Source: Perognathus longimembris pacificus
Lineage: Eukaryota > Chordata > Mammalia > Rodentia > Heteromyidae
Reading direction: 5' to 3'
Assembly (NCBI RefSeq): GCF_023159225.1
Contig: NC_063180.1
Span: 5,825,297-5,889,296 of the forward strand
Length of the DNA stretch: 64,000 bases
Shown: in pieces, positions 45,633 to 57,294 of the stretch
How positions within the stretch are numbered: position 1 is the first letter of the stretch
Layout: every line of letters starts with the position of its first letter
Notes under the pieces: model-generated
Told to the model about the DNA's origin: nothing
What the model saw: only the letters and a program-made list of their open reading frames with translations
The model's database searches: none
Made by a program: the position numbers and the translations under genes

Positions 45633-45685
<53 letters not shown>

Positions 45686-45770
45686 AAATGGATTTATGGC
45701 TCAAGTTGGTAGTCTTGGGCAGAAAAGCCTAAGGACAACACTTAGGCCCAAACTTCAAGCACAAAGCAAA
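45290..45770 (+). mobile_element. B1-dID SINE interrupted by a younger SINE
   Basis: The head (accagtggctcatgtctataatc) lies left of the insert; gtttgaagtcagcaaaggcagg and the dID half lie to the right. A (CA)n run (45636-45680) sits in the linker between the halves rather than in the tail. Confidence 0.82.
45344..45583 (-). mobile_element. Dimeric ID SINE nested in the B1-dID
   Basis: ctgaggatcacagttt at 45344-45359 and 45568-45583 is a perfect 16-bp duplication, made of the older SINE's own sequence. Confidence 0.93.
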
Positions 45771-46529
45771 TTTAAAAATAAAAATAAAGAATAAACAAAT
45801 AAACAAACAAATGAAAGAAAAAAATAAAAGAAAGTTACTCCTCTCCCAAGGGGTGCGTTTTTCAATGTCTTTGTCTAAGTTTGAAAGGACAATGGAAAAA
45901 GGATACCCTAAGGGTGAGGAACTGAAGAGCCGGAGGGTACAATCTAGGCCTTGTATAGACCACAGCAATGTTGTTCCACAAAATGCCTTACAACTGTCCT
46001 TCAGGTGAAGAGTGTTCATTCTTACCCTAACTCTGGCTGCTCAGTGCATGCCCAGTGTTTGTATGTATGGGGTATGTACGCAGAAAGTTTGTCTTTTTAG
46101 TTCACATGTCTCTGGATCAAGAACCATATCAAGAACCACAAGATCCTGGACTTAATGCCTGAAGCTGATGTGACAGACTTTCGAAGGTTGGCATGTGTGA
46201 AAGGATATGTCCTGGCCATCCCAGGGGACCATGCGGAGATAATCACAGACAGGAGAAGGTTCATAAGGTTTATTAGTGGGGCTATAGTTCCCATGGGAGA
46301 GGGAGCTACATGGTGTCTGTGCCTTATCCAGGTGGCAGCTTCTCTCTGGGAGATAAAGGGGAAGTAGGTAGGTCTTAATAGTGAGTAGGAGTGGCTTAAT
46401 AGGTATGGGTGGATCTGGGGCTAATGGGAGGAGCTGAGGACCTCAGGCTAGGGAAATGCTAACAATGTGGAGTGAGAATTGTTGATTCTGTGAGGGCCGG
46501 TGGTGGTGATATGTTGACTGGAGAAACAT
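45771..46529. other. Intergenic with possible minus-strand LTR
   Basis: The minus strand of 46160-46480 shows a possible LTR (cccactaataaaccttatg with an AATAAA), but neither boundary is clear. The rest is unrecognised. Confidence 0.3.
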
Positions 46530-46533
46530 TCAC

Positions 46534-46572
<39 letters not shown>

Positions 46573-46785
46573 CAAAGCATATTAATACTTTCATGCTGGT
46601 CCTAGGGCTTGAACCCAGGGCCTGAGCACTATCCCTGAGCATTTTTGCTTAAGGCTATTGCTCTACCACTTGAACCACAGATGTACTTCTTCTGTGTTGC
46701 TTAATTGGGATAGTCTCACAGGCTTTCCTGACCTGATTGTCATTGAGACACAATCCCTAGATCTCAGCCTCGTGACAAGCTCACA
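46530..46785 (-). mobile_element. B1-dID SINE with (TG)n tail
   Basis: (TG)n 46534-46568, then cctagggcttgaacccaggg, accacttgaaccacag, and a shortened B1 half. Confidence 0.73.
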
Positions 46786-47594
46786 CCTGAAATCCATTCT
46801 CAGGTTTCTGTAGGTGGAGCATGCCTGCCCACCCTACTGATAACAGCTTGGACTGTGTTACTTGCTTGGGCCAAAGTGAGTGGAATATAGAGGCACACGA
46901 GTTCTGAGCTGAGATATAAAGAAGGCCTGTTTTGCCTGCTTCCTTTCCATGTGTCTTCCACTGCTAATCACCTGGTGGTTGTGAGGAGAATACAGTTATG
47001 TGGGGCAGAGCCAAGTTGCTCCAAGCCAAACCCTCTGGATTAGCTGCCTCTGGTTAACTCTGGGAGTCTGCCCCTCCCTTCAGAACTGCACAGCCAAGCC
47101 AGACCAGTCAGCCCTCAGAGGAGCCAGATTCACAAGCTGAATTTGTTTGTTGTTGTCCTGTGATTGAGATTTCACGGGTACCGTTATTCAGTGCAGCTGT
47201 GGTCTGTTAGTGGCTCTGCTGCATGACCAAGCCCAGCCTCTTCATGCTGTGGGTCATCCACACCCAGGCAGTAGCAATACAGAAGGTGTGAGACCAGTAG
47301 ATAGGCTTTGAAAGAAGGGAGGAACAGATGGAGCCAAGCATGCTCAGTTCTTCCCCAGGATTCCCCATCAGCCACATAACTCCTCCATCATGGAGGATGG
47401 AATATAGGGCAGGAAGGAAGGAGGAACAAGGCTAGTGCCATTTCCCTGACATACACTGAAAGCTCTGATTCTCTGCAGAAGAGAAATATGCTAAATTCTG
47501 TTTCACCTGGGGGCTTTTTATACTTATTTAAACTGAAAACCCGTCTTCAGTCCCCTTGGTTACATCCACAGAGTAACAGTATTCTTTTTTCAGG
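46786..47594. other. Intergenic, no feature recognised
   Basis: Unique-looking sequence without supported gene. Confidence 0.4.
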
Positions 47595-48035
47595 GTAATG
47601 GAACTTGAACTTATGTCCTAGGTGTTTGTTGTTTCTTAGCTCTTTTTTTTTTTTTTTTTTGCCAGTCCTGGGGCTTGGACTCAGGGCCTGAGCACTGTCC
47701 CAGGCTTGTTTTTGCTCAAGGCTAGCACTCTACTTCTTAAGCCAGTGCCACTTTCAGCTTTTTCTGTTTTATGTGGTGCTGAGGAATCAAACCCAGGGTT
47801 TTGTGCATTCTAGGCAAGCACTGCTAAGCCATATTCCCAGCCTGTTCCTTAGCTCTTTTGTTCAAGGCTGGTGCTCTACCACTTGAGCCACAGCTCTACT
47901 TCCAGCTTTTTGTTGGTTAATTGGAGACAAAAGTCTCACTGACCTTCTTGCATGGTTGGTTTCAAACAGGGATCTTCAGACCTCAGCCTTCTGAATAAGT
48001 AGGATTATAGGCATGAACCACCAGTGCCTGGCTCC
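47595..48035 (-). mobile_element. B1-dID SINE interrupted by a younger SINE
   Basis: ggaacttgaacttatgtcctagg on the left and ttcaaggctggtgctctacc to gattataggcatgaaccacc on the right form one antisense B1-dID. Confidence 0.8.
47631..47859 (-). mobile_element. Dimeric ID SINE nested in a B1-dID
   Basis: gtttcttagctctttt (47631-47646) and gttccttagctctttt (47844-47859) differ by one base and are the target-site duplication. The insert has a poly(T) and both ID halves. Confidence 0.88.
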
Positions 48036-48286
48036 ACAGAGCTAGTTTTAAGCTGAATGACTGCTAAGCTGTGGTGAGGTACCCTGAGGCTCTGCTTACA
48101 GCCTCCCGATCTGAATGCCAGTTTTCCATGGAAAGAAGTTAGGGGGCCTAGGCTGGGAGGCATGTCTGGCCTGCAGAAGGTGCCATCTGTTCCCTCTAGC
48201 TCAGTCCTGGGATCTTTCTCCTTTGTTTCCTGACTCAGTTCCAGAATGTGTACTAACCCCCAGTCCCCTTTGTCCCCTGACTATCC
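48036..48286. other. Intergenic, no feature recognised
   Basis: Short unique stretch. Confidence 0.35.
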
Positions 48287-48891
48287 TGAGTTGATTGCAG
48301 TGGTCCAAGCATTGCCAAAGGCGGACTGCTTGCTACACTGAAAATCTAACTCTACCTACCAGAAGACCTCTTAGTAGGCCCCTCTTCTTGGATCTCCCTA
48401 TGGTTCCATTTAAAGCCAACAAAGCAAGTTTATTTGAAAGTGAAAGAAACAGTGAAGTGACTCCTTGGGCATATGCAAAGAGACATTCTGGCGCCAGGAG
48501 TCTACAGTCTCTTTCAGGACCCACTAGGTATAAGGTCCTTTGTCTCCTCCCCCTAAGAGGATGTTCCTGGTTTGATTGGCCAGAGCGGTAGTCATGGATT
48601 GATGAGAGTTGTGGGATTGGTCCTGAAGACCTTGAGCAGGAGAATGCAAGTTTCTGTATGATTGGATCCTCTTTCTCTGCACACAAATATGGAAAGGGCT
48701 CATGATTGGATAAAGTCTGAGGGGACATGTACTTGGCCACAGCTGTGAAAGGCACACGATTTTGGGACCAGAGCCTGGTGTTGGATGGGTATTTTCTGTT
48801 GCATTATTCTTCCTTATCATATTAGAGCAGGTTGTGGCTGCCATCTTCTATCCCTAGCTACCTAGATGGAGAGGTCTAACTTTCTTTCACA
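48287..48891 (-). mobile_element. Solo LTR (ERV1-like) with four CCAAT boxes
   Basis: Read on the minus strand: start tgtgaaagaaag, four CCAAT boxes (plus-strand attgg at 48575, 48616, 48661, 48705), an AATAAA signal (plus tttatt, 48429-48434) and an end near 48287. No internal region adjoins it. Edges are approximate. Confidence 0.6.
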
Positions 48892-49395
48892 TTTGCTTGC
48901 CAGGAGGCCCCTATACTCAGGCCTGTCCCTGTGGGCCCCTTTGCCCAAGGCCAGTAGATGGGTACCCTAGGATATACTTGCTTGCCCTAATTCTTCCCTT
49001 TGCCTGTGTTAGGTCTGCTGGGAGGATGGCCACTGCCCTCCTTCTTCTTCACCTACCTGAAATCAGTAATCACCTGACTGTCAATCACTTGATGTAAGTC
49101 AGTAAAGGACCACAAACTCTGAGGTCCCTTCCTCATTGCTGAGGTCATTTCCTGAACCATCCCTAGGCTCTGAGATGGCTTCCATATCCACTGTGACCCT
49201 GCCTCCCGCCTTTCCCCTAAGAATTCAGCTCAACACAAGTCTCCTCTTTTCTTCTTTTTCCTTCCCCGCCCCCCTCTCTGCATGCCTCCATCTTGTGCAG
49301 GCTGGCAGTTTGTTCTCCCCCCAATAAACTCCTTTCTCCCTGAACCATGTGGCACTTTCTTTTTGGCGAACCTTGCAGCCTGAGCTACAGGACAC
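48892..49395 (+). mobile_element. Probable LTR fragment
   Basis: The 3' part resembles an LTR R/U5: tgttctccccccaataaact, then cctttctccctgaaccatgt, with AATAAA at about 49322. The start is not defined. Confidence 0.42.
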
Positions 49396-49689
49396 ATCTT
49401 ACTCACTATCCCATCCTCCAACTCAAACGTGCTTCAGCGTGTGCAGTATGGCTCCCCAGCAGAAGAGAGATTCACTGCAAAATGTCAAACCTTGCCCTCC
49501 CCCACCCCAAACTGACAAGAAACAAACAGCCAGTAAATGCTTCAGCATTAAACATTTCTGGGCTAAGGCGGGGTAGTCAATTTTGACACTGTGGAGAAAA
49601 AAATACAGCCTAATTTCTGTTCAAATACACCAAATTTACTGCAAGGATTCTCATTAACTACTGTCAAGGGAGAAGCAGATAGACAAGAT

Positions 49690-51483
49690 AAATTATGAAA
49701 AAATTACTTTTTTAATGTACAAAAAGGACTTATTTACAAGTTGAGCATGTCATCTCAATTCATAGCATGTAGAAAAAAAGCTAAAAATGTTTTTTGGCAA
49801 TATAAATTTGGCTGGACAAGTCACCTACAGTATATTCAGGGAAGATGCTATCTGCAAAAAATATATACAGGTGGGGGAATGGCAAGTGCAGTCTTAGGAA
49901 GCGAGCTAATACCACCATGGAACCATAGCCCATGGGCAAGTCCCAGAGCTGTCATTTGGAGTTGGCCTTGGCTTGGAGACCTTAACAAGGAGTCTGATGC
50001 ACTGGAAGGGGCCAGATAAGCAGGTTTCGATCCTGTCTCCAGACTCTGCTTCAAAGTTCTTCCCTAAAGCCAAGGTCATAGCCAGAATGAAGCTCCATCC
50101 AAGTAGTATGGTTGGCTTGGCAAAGTTGCTATGAATTCATCCTAAGGAACACATCTAGGATCTGTGTGTATGTGATGAGAGGATGCTATTCACCCTACTG
50201 GACATTCAGAAAAAAAATATTCTTGGAGCCAGTTCCAAAATACATTTCCATTTGGGGCTTGGCCACATTGAACAAGGAAACTCAGTAATAATTCCTCAGA
50301 CTCTTAAAAGGCAACCTCTCCACCCTCCCAACCCTACCCAAACATCATGCACACACATCGTTCTCTGAAAATAACCAGGGAGGGGAGCAGAAGTCAGGGA
50401 ATCAGAAAGTACCAGGGCTGCATATGTGGCTTGCATATGTGGCTGTCGCTAGCAGCAGCATGGCATGCAGGAACTTGGGCAGGGCTGTAGTTTTCCATGG
50501 TAAGATGGGCAGACAGCTTTGGAGAAACAGGATTGGAAAAACAGTAAACATGCGACTTTCTCTTCCTACTGGAAAGCCTCCAGGGTGGGCAGGTGCCCTC
50601 ATCCCCAGAGGCCTCAGCCCATCCTTCACCTGGAGCAATGCCAGCAGCCCGAGGTATTTTGAAAGTTTCTTTTCAGGAAGAGTTACACTGTCCATGCAGG
50701 AGCACTGTAAACATGGTCAGGAGAGGCCCAGATAGCTTCTGGGCTTGTCCCAGGTAGTATACTTTTTAGTTATTCCCTCTTACTGGGTGCAACTGACGTT
50801 TTTTATTCATTCATAATATATCTGGGCAATTTGCCAGTCCCAAACTATGCTTGAGGGGGTGGAGATGCCAATTCTCTTTAACCTGGCATTAGTACAGTAC
50901 TTATGCAGCACTCATGTGGAATGTTACCCTTTATCTCCATGGCAAGAGACCATAGGAATCTCAAGACTCAAGTTTTGTAGGAGCATCCCGGCAGCTGGCA
51001 ATTCCTTTTCCTTGCAGGTGGCAGAATGACAAGCCCATCTTCTTGGCACAGAATATCCATACGGCTTCAGCTTCCAACCCAAATATGGCTCCCCCACCCT
51101 CTTTCCCCATGTACTTGGAAAGCCCTTGGCCAATGTAATCTCTCATTAGTCAAATGACAGAGGCGAAGAAGCCAGAGCGGAGTGGTCCCATAAACACCCA
51201 AGACTGGCAAGCATGGTGTCAATCAGTTTCTCATTCCTTCTTTTCCTTTCCTGTTGAGACTTCTTTTTTCTTTTTCTAGTGTTGTGAAAAGCAGGCCAAA
51301 AGACCAGAGAGGATGCCCACAAAACTTCTCTTAAAACATCTGCAGTCTGAACCAGCCATTGGAAAAACATCCTCAAAGGCCTACTTAATACTTCATTTTG
51401 GGAAGAAAGCTGGAAGGGATGAGATCGTGTCCTCCAGGGAGGCCAGTCTCACCCAGGGTCTGCTCTACACCAGGGACTGGACC
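49690..51483 (-). other. Gli2: Gli2 3' UTR
   Basis: About 1.8 kb of high-complexity sequence between the TAA stop and an ATTAAA signal, with no SINE, in contrast to the flank at lower coordinates. The sense strand near the end reads gtacattaaaaaag. A 13-bp tandem duplication (gcatatgtggctt/g) lies at 50420-50445. The exact cleavage site is not determined. Confidence 0.75.
49711..49716 (-). terminator. Putative Gli2 polyadenylation signal ATTAAA
   Basis: The minus strand reads ATTAAA, the commonest variant signal, just before AT-rich sequence and at the edge of the repeat-free UTR. A canonical AATAAA in the same sense is at about 50801 and could serve a shorter UTR. Confidence 0.55.
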
Positions 51484-53930
51484 TTAGGTCATCATGTTCA
51501 GGAACTTGTTCTCCTCAGCCAGACTGCTGAGCATGGAGCTCATGTCCCCAACAGCCATGTTACTGATGCCCGAGGGGATGGAGGGCAAGGTCAGGGAGTT
51601 CCGAGGGGTGGTGAGGCGCGAGGAATTCTGGGAGAGGTTGTGTAGGAGGCTGGGACTCAGCGCACCGGAGAACAAACTAGAGTGATCACCATCATCCATG
51701 ATGGCATCAAAGTCGATCTGGGGGGCCTCCAGGAGCTGGGAGTCCACGGTGCTAGACACCTGGTTGACCCCTGGTGAGGGTAAGGGCTGGGGCTGGATGC
51801 TGTCCTGGCAGGCTTGTGGCTGTGGGGGTTGGGGTCGAGTGGCTGGGCATCCTCCGTGGTTCTCTAATCCTCCATTCTGTTCATACATGTGAATCTGGCC
51901 ATAGTAGTAGAGTGTGTTGTTGTCCTGTGCCCCACCTGTGTCCTGTGGGGGTGGTTGAGTGGGCACTGACCCCATAGTGCCTACTGCACTCTTGGGCACA
52001 GCCTCTGCTGTCTCCTGGTTAGCAGATGTGGTGACCATGGCATGCCCACTGGCCCGGGCATAGGCCATCTGTTGCTGCCCAGCACGTACCCCACGGTGGC
52101 GGCCGGCAGGGCTGGGCTCAGGGGGTGGCCGGGGTTGGACTAAGCCAAAGCTGGATGAAGCTGCTCCCATCATGCCTTGCTGTGACTCCATGAAACCAGG
52201 CTGATGGGAAGGCAGAAGGCCCTGGCGGTAGCCTTCTTGACTTGTAGTAGCTGCCAAGTGATGGCTTTGCTGTGGATAGTTCTGGGCTGGGTGAGGTGGT
52301 GGTACCCCAGCCAGGGCAGAATTGGGAATTCCCAGTTCCTGGTGGTGACTGCTCATCATGGTGGGGTTGGAGGCAACTTCTATTTGCTGAGGGAGTCCCA
52401 AATGGCCTGGCTTGACCCCCATGTTGCTGCAGGATGGGGAAAACTGGTTCAGAGCCCCGCTGGGGCTCAGTTGGGGATGGGCTTGGTTGTAGCCGGTCTG
52501 AGGGCTCATAGCCGCACTCATGCTGAGGCACTGGCCCCCTGTGGTTGGTTGGTGCAGCTGCTGCATGTAATTCCCTCTGGGGGCTGCAGAGGCTCCACTG
52601 GGGAGCTGAAGGTGTGACTGGGTGCTGTCCAGGCTCCCGGGACTCAGTTGCAGACCTTGTGGACTGTAGCTTGGGTACTGGTTAAAGGTTGCCTTCTGCT
52701 GCACCACAGCCAGGTTTCCCTGAGGGAAGGATGGAGGCTTTACCTGGCTGGGCAAGGCATCCATGGTGCCCGAGCTCACCTCATTCCACTGCACAGGCAT
52801 GTTATTTTTATTCAGGCTAGAGGATGCCCCGTAGCCCAGCTGGCAGCCTTCCATGCCAGGGACGGAGGGACCCACGTTGGAGTCGGCAGCTGCTAGCCTT
52901 CGGTGGCTGTGCAGCCCGGGGCTGGGCAGCTTGGGGTTCTCAGGGAAGCTCTGGGTGGGGTACACCTGCCGAGGGCTCTCCTCTAGAGTGTCGCTGGTGT
53001 GTGCCTTGATGTACTGCACCACGTCGTCAGGCAGCACCAGGTCGTCCTCCGCCAGCCCCAGGCTGGACTCGGGCTCTGTGCTGTCCACCCCAGCGGCCAT
53101 GGCCTCCAGCACCACGTTCTCGCTGATGCTCGGCGGCCTGGGGGGGTAGGAGCTGTGGACCAGGCTGCTGTTGGCGCTCAGGTGGCCCTGCAGGCGGAAC
53201 CCCCTCCTCTCGGAGCTGCAGGGGGGCAGCGGACCCGGGTTCATGTTGTGGGCGCTGTGGAATCGCTGCATGCGCGGCAGGGTCAGGGCCTCGGAGCGGC
53301 GCACTGGGTCGCTGGCGCGCCGGGCACCACCTCCGGGCGCCTCGTGGGGGAAGGTGGGCGCAGCCCCGAGATGGCCGTGACCGTAGGCAGGCCCATCGCT
53401 GCCACGCCGCGGGCCCAGCGGGTGCGGGTAGACGCCTGGCAGAGTGCGATCAGGTACATCCAGCATGGCCAGCCGGGTCCGCAGACTCATGCGCTCCAGG
53501 CCCGGCAGCGGCGTGGGCGGCGGGCCCCCCGTGGCCGCCGCATACTTGGCGCGCAGGCTGTAGTGCTGGGCGGGCGTGAGATTGAGCATCCCCGAGCCAC
53601 CTCCGCTGCACTGGCTGGCCTCACTGGAGCGCCGCGAGGCATCCGTAGAGATGGGGTCGTAGGAATCGGCTGAGCTGGCGTTGTGTGGACGGCTGGCGCC
53701 CAGGGGCGAAGCCTCGCTGGATCTGCGGCTGGAGAAGTAGGGGGAGATGCCTGAGGAGCGACGGCTCACTGTGTAGGCAGAGCTGACCGTGCTGGTGGAG
53801 CTGTCCCGACGCTCCTGCAGCTGGCTGAGCATGGTCACCTCGCTGGCAGACAGCTGGGGCAGTCGAGCATTGGGCAGCAGCCCTGCCGGCCCTCCGTCCC
53901 CAGTGCTGCTGAAGTTTTCCAGGACAGAAC
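51484..53930 (-). CDS. Gli2: Gli2 terminal coding exon (C-terminal half)
   Basis: 2,447 nt, starting after a ccccacag acceptor with the last two bases of a split Gly codon and ending in TAA. It encodes 815 residues counting the split Gly. First comes the phosphorylation/degron region: ERRDSSTS, SRRSSGIS and SRRSSEAS are PKA-type RRxS sites primed for GSK3/CK1, and more follow (RRSSEASQ, RRGSDG, RRASDP). A long Pro/Gln/Ser-rich activation region follows. The acidic motif DFDAIMDDGDHSSLFSG sits about 70 residues from the end, and the terminus is SLAEENKFLNMMT. There is no frameshift or stop. The frame is also open into the intron to 54336, but that part is intron. Confidence 0.97.
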
Positions 53931-55275
53931 CTGTGGGGAAAGCACAGAGGTCAGTTCCCAGGACAAGAGTCCAATGCTGCCTGCCTTGTCCAAGCAAAGG
54001 CCAGCTGTTGAATCTGATCAGTTCTGAATGCCAGAAGGGAAGGAAAGGATAGGAAGTGAAGAAAAGGCACCCAGAACCAAGGGTGGGTGGGGAAGCCAAA
54101 GTCAGGAGGCTAGAACTCATCTTAGCTCTGTCATGGAGCAGTTGATCTTGGCTCCATCTCTGCAGGGTTGACCATGTGTTCTCATTACTTGGACCCTCAG
54201 TTTCTCTAGCTAGGGGCAGATAAAATGTGTCTCTCCATAGGACTAGGTTATAGGAGGGGGAGAGTGGCCCAGGAGGGCTCAGGCCATAGTTTCCTACATC
54301 TTTCAGTGTGGGGTTACTTGTTGAGTCCCCTGACATGGAGTTTAATAAGCACCCTGGGATTCACTCCTGTGGAAGAAGAAAAGCTAGGCCACAGGGACAG
54401 GCAAAGGAGAAGTGAGCCCCGCTGCCCCCCCGCCCCCAAGCTGATATCAGAGATCTCAGGTCTTCCCCCAGTTAGGTCCCTCACATTTCTCTGGTTGTCA
54501 CTGGTGACCACTGGATGTAGCCACCTGAAAAGAATAACCTTAGCTGAATCAGCAGCCTTCAACACAAGACACCATAGTGGGGCTGAGTTCAAGGCTACCT
54601 GACAGCAGTCCTTTAAATGGGGAGGGCAACATATTCTCTTCAAGACTGATCTGTGTGGAGCATCAATGTCTACTGCATGGATTACTGGTCCCTGGAGGGT
54701 AGCCTGGGCATCCATACTCAGTACTGTACATGCAGCACTCAAGAGATGCTTGCTGAAGGCACCTTCTATCTCAAAGTGCTGGCTAAACACAGTGCCACCA
54801 TCTTCATGAAGCCTTGCTGCTCTTCCCAGCTCTTCCTCTTCCCAGCTCTGCCCTGAGCTCTGTCTTTGGTGCTACTGGATTTATTCTGCAGTAGAGTGAG
54901 AACCTGGTGGCACTGTCTTCTAAATATGAGCTTTCTTGGGACCAAGATGAAATTGATGTCCTCCCCCTGGCCCTTGCTCATCACATGACTGAGTGGTCAG
55001 ACAAGGATGAGAATGATAGAGTGAGCGTCTATCGGTACTGTGGTACAGTTGAAAGAGTGTGGGCTTCAGAGCCACTCAAGACTAGGCTGACTTACACCTG
55101 CCCTTGATCTGGATAGGTCACTTCCATCTTTCACGATCCTTCTCTGTGCAATGAACTTGCACAGAGGAGCTATCCTACTGTGGTCAGCCAATGAGTTGTC
55201 TGATGGGAGTGGACCAGCTGGTGCAGCCTTAGGCTCTTTTCAACCCCAACCTGAAGGCCCTGGGCATCCACTCAC
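53931..55275 (-). other. Gli2 last intron
   Basis: 1,345 bp, donor GTGAGT, acceptor CCCCACAG. No repeat or second gene is seen inside. Confidence 0.92.
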
Positions 55276-55612
55276 CACTTGCTGGGAGGGGAGGCAGCTT
55301 GGTGTTCCGGGTGTGTGGGGCCGGGCTGGCCCACGAGCAGGAATCCTTGAGTGACTTGAGTTTCTCCCTCTTGAGCTGCTCGAACCGATGCATAGTGGTC
55401 ATGTGTTTGCGTAGCTGTAGGCCACCAGCCGAGGGGGCAGCCAGGGCTGGGGGGTCGCACCCTAGTGAGGTGTCATCCAGCGCTGTCAGGTCTCCCAAGC
55501 TCCCGGGCCTGGGCCCCGGCATCTCCACGCCACTGTCATTGTTGGGGACACTGCCCAGAGGGGAGGGCTCGCTGCTGCAGGATGACTGGGCTCCGGGGCT
55601 GGACTGACACAG
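55276..55612 (-). CDS. Gli2: Gli2 penultimate coding exon
   Basis: 337 nt (112 codons plus one base), acceptor ...caccctgcag, donor AGTG|gtgagt. It starts LCQSSPGAQSSCSSEPSPLG, contains LDDTSLG, a basic HMTTMHRFEQLKREKLKSLK helix-like stretch, and ends RNTKLPPLPAS. It links the zinc fingers to the phosphorylated degron region. The single base left over completes the Gly codon of the next exon, so the frame is kept. Confidence 0.96.
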
Positions 55613-57015
55613 CTGCAGGGTGAAGGAGAAGACATAGGCTCAGAGGATATGAGATGACACCTGGTCCCTTGTCTACCCTGCAACCTTCCTGAGCTCTGCA
55701 TGCATGCACAGGGGGCACTGGTGAAGGAAGGAAGCAATCTGGAAGAGGAGCTTGAAGACCACCACCATCTGTCTGCCTGTGTGAAATGGTCAGGTCACTT
55801 TCATTCTCAAGTGTGAGATGGAGCTGACCTGACTCCCCTGTGCCTGACACCTGGAACCAGTACAGCCTGAAAAGAAGGACTCATTCCCAATGAACTTTGA
55901 TGAGTCCACCATGAAAAACAACAGAAGCCTGCTAACCTGGTGCCTTCTATGGGGCAGGGGGCTCTCAACCTTAGAGAGGCAGCTGTTTAGGTAGGGAAAG
56001 GTTGATCAGGCAGGGAGGTATGAGATGCAGTTCCCCCACTTCTGGCCACCCCAAATTGTCCCTCTCTCAGGGCCAGGGTATAGTAGAGCAGATTATGGAC
56101 AGCACATATGTATAACCATCAGTGCCATAGAACCTGAGCTACACCTACTGTGGCCTGAAACCTGGGCCTGGATGATGCTCAGCAAGGATGGAACACCTTG
56201 GGGTTCCTCAGTGCTACCCCACGAGGGCATAATAACCAGGGAAGCAAGGACCTTCCAGGTCTGGCTGTGGTACCATCCTCCTCCCTCTGCTTGATCTCCA
56301 AGCTCCCTTGTGGGTCAGTCCACCTCTCTCCTATAGTTTAGACTCACATGTGCCCTCCTGTGAGTCCCCTCTGCAGCTTTGTTTCCACAGCTCCCCACAA
56401 CTGCTAGTGTTTGTGTTCCCAGGGGCCCACCTGCAGTGCCCTGTCACTGCCTCTCCCAACCTATGGTCCCAGGCCGGCAGCCTGCAGTCTCCCTCAGGCA
56501 GGGGCACTACACAAGCATCTCAGCCCCCCTCACTCACCGAGCCCGCCCTCACCCCCCCTACCCACCTTCCGCTCACCTCAGTACCGTCTATCCTTAGGGG
56601 AGGTACAGTTGGGAAAAAAGGGGTGGAAACAAAGAACAGGTGGTTAGAACAAAACAAGCACAGGCCGAGTGGGGAGGATGCAGGGATAGGACAGAAGGTG
56701 GGGACCCATAGGGACACTGGAGTGCTGGTTAGAAAGGTAGACATGCAGGGGACACCCTGCCCAAGGCAGATTGACACATATGGAGGGGATGTTCACCCTC
56801 AGCCTCACCACAGCTGACCAGTAGAAGCTGGGTTGGAGAAAAGAACCCAGACTAGAGATGCATGTAAGGCCCAGTGAGGTAAAGAGAGAAAAACTGAGTT
56901 GGAGTGGGGAGAAAGAGAAGGGCCCTAGAACAGAGTTCACAGCTGGGGCTGAGGTTTGGGGCCCTGGGCAGAGCTCAGAGTTGCCCTCTGCCAGCTGGGC
57001 TACAGCGATACTTAC
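55613..57015 (-). other. Gli2 intron
   Basis: 1,403 bp with GTAAGT donor and ...ctgcag acceptor. Free of SINEs; nothing else recognised. Confidence 0.92.
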
Positions 57016-57294
57016 CCCGGAGCTCTCTGTCTTGATGGCTTTGACGTGCAGGCAGTCCTCCACAGCCTGGCTGGTGCTACTGGCCTCCGCACTGTCCTCA
57101 GACCCGCGGCCGCTGGGCTCGGCGCTGGCCTCGTCCCCGTTCTCCTTGAGAAGTGAGGTGCGGAGGTGCACATCATTGCGCTGCTTCTTGGTGACATGAG
57201 CGTCTGGGCCATGGACCGTTTTCACATGCTTCCGGAGAGAGCTGGGGTCTGTGTACCGCTTGGTGCAGCCTGGGATCTTGCAGATGTAGGGTTT
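57016..57294 (-). CDS. Gli2: Gli2 exon with zinc finger 5
   Basis: 279 nt, 93 codons in phase 0, acceptor ...cttcctag. It begins [20 protein letters not shown] and carries zinc finger 5 (C-x4-C ... H-x4-H in RKHVKTVH), one of the two fingers that make most base contacts in the GLI DNA complex. The KKQRND basic stretch follows, then an acidic Ser-rich linker and KAIKTESSG, a possible sumoylation consensus. Donor GTAAGT. Confidence 0.97.

Noticed and set aside
1..49690. An undescribed multi-gene system in the intergenic half
   Set aside because: All long frames are L1, shadows or simple repeats. No gene cluster, operon-like order or new domain could be supported.
52999..53673. 224-codon plus-strand frame antisense to the Gli2 terminal exon
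   Set aside because: It is a composition shadow of GC-rich coding DNA with no domain. The minus strand is a continuous, recognisable GLI2 protein.
53931..54336. Extension of the terminal Gli2 frame upstream of 53930
   Set aside because: A clear acceptor (ccccacag) at 53931 and a matching donor at 55275 keep the frame. The extension has no GLI2 similarity, so it is intron.
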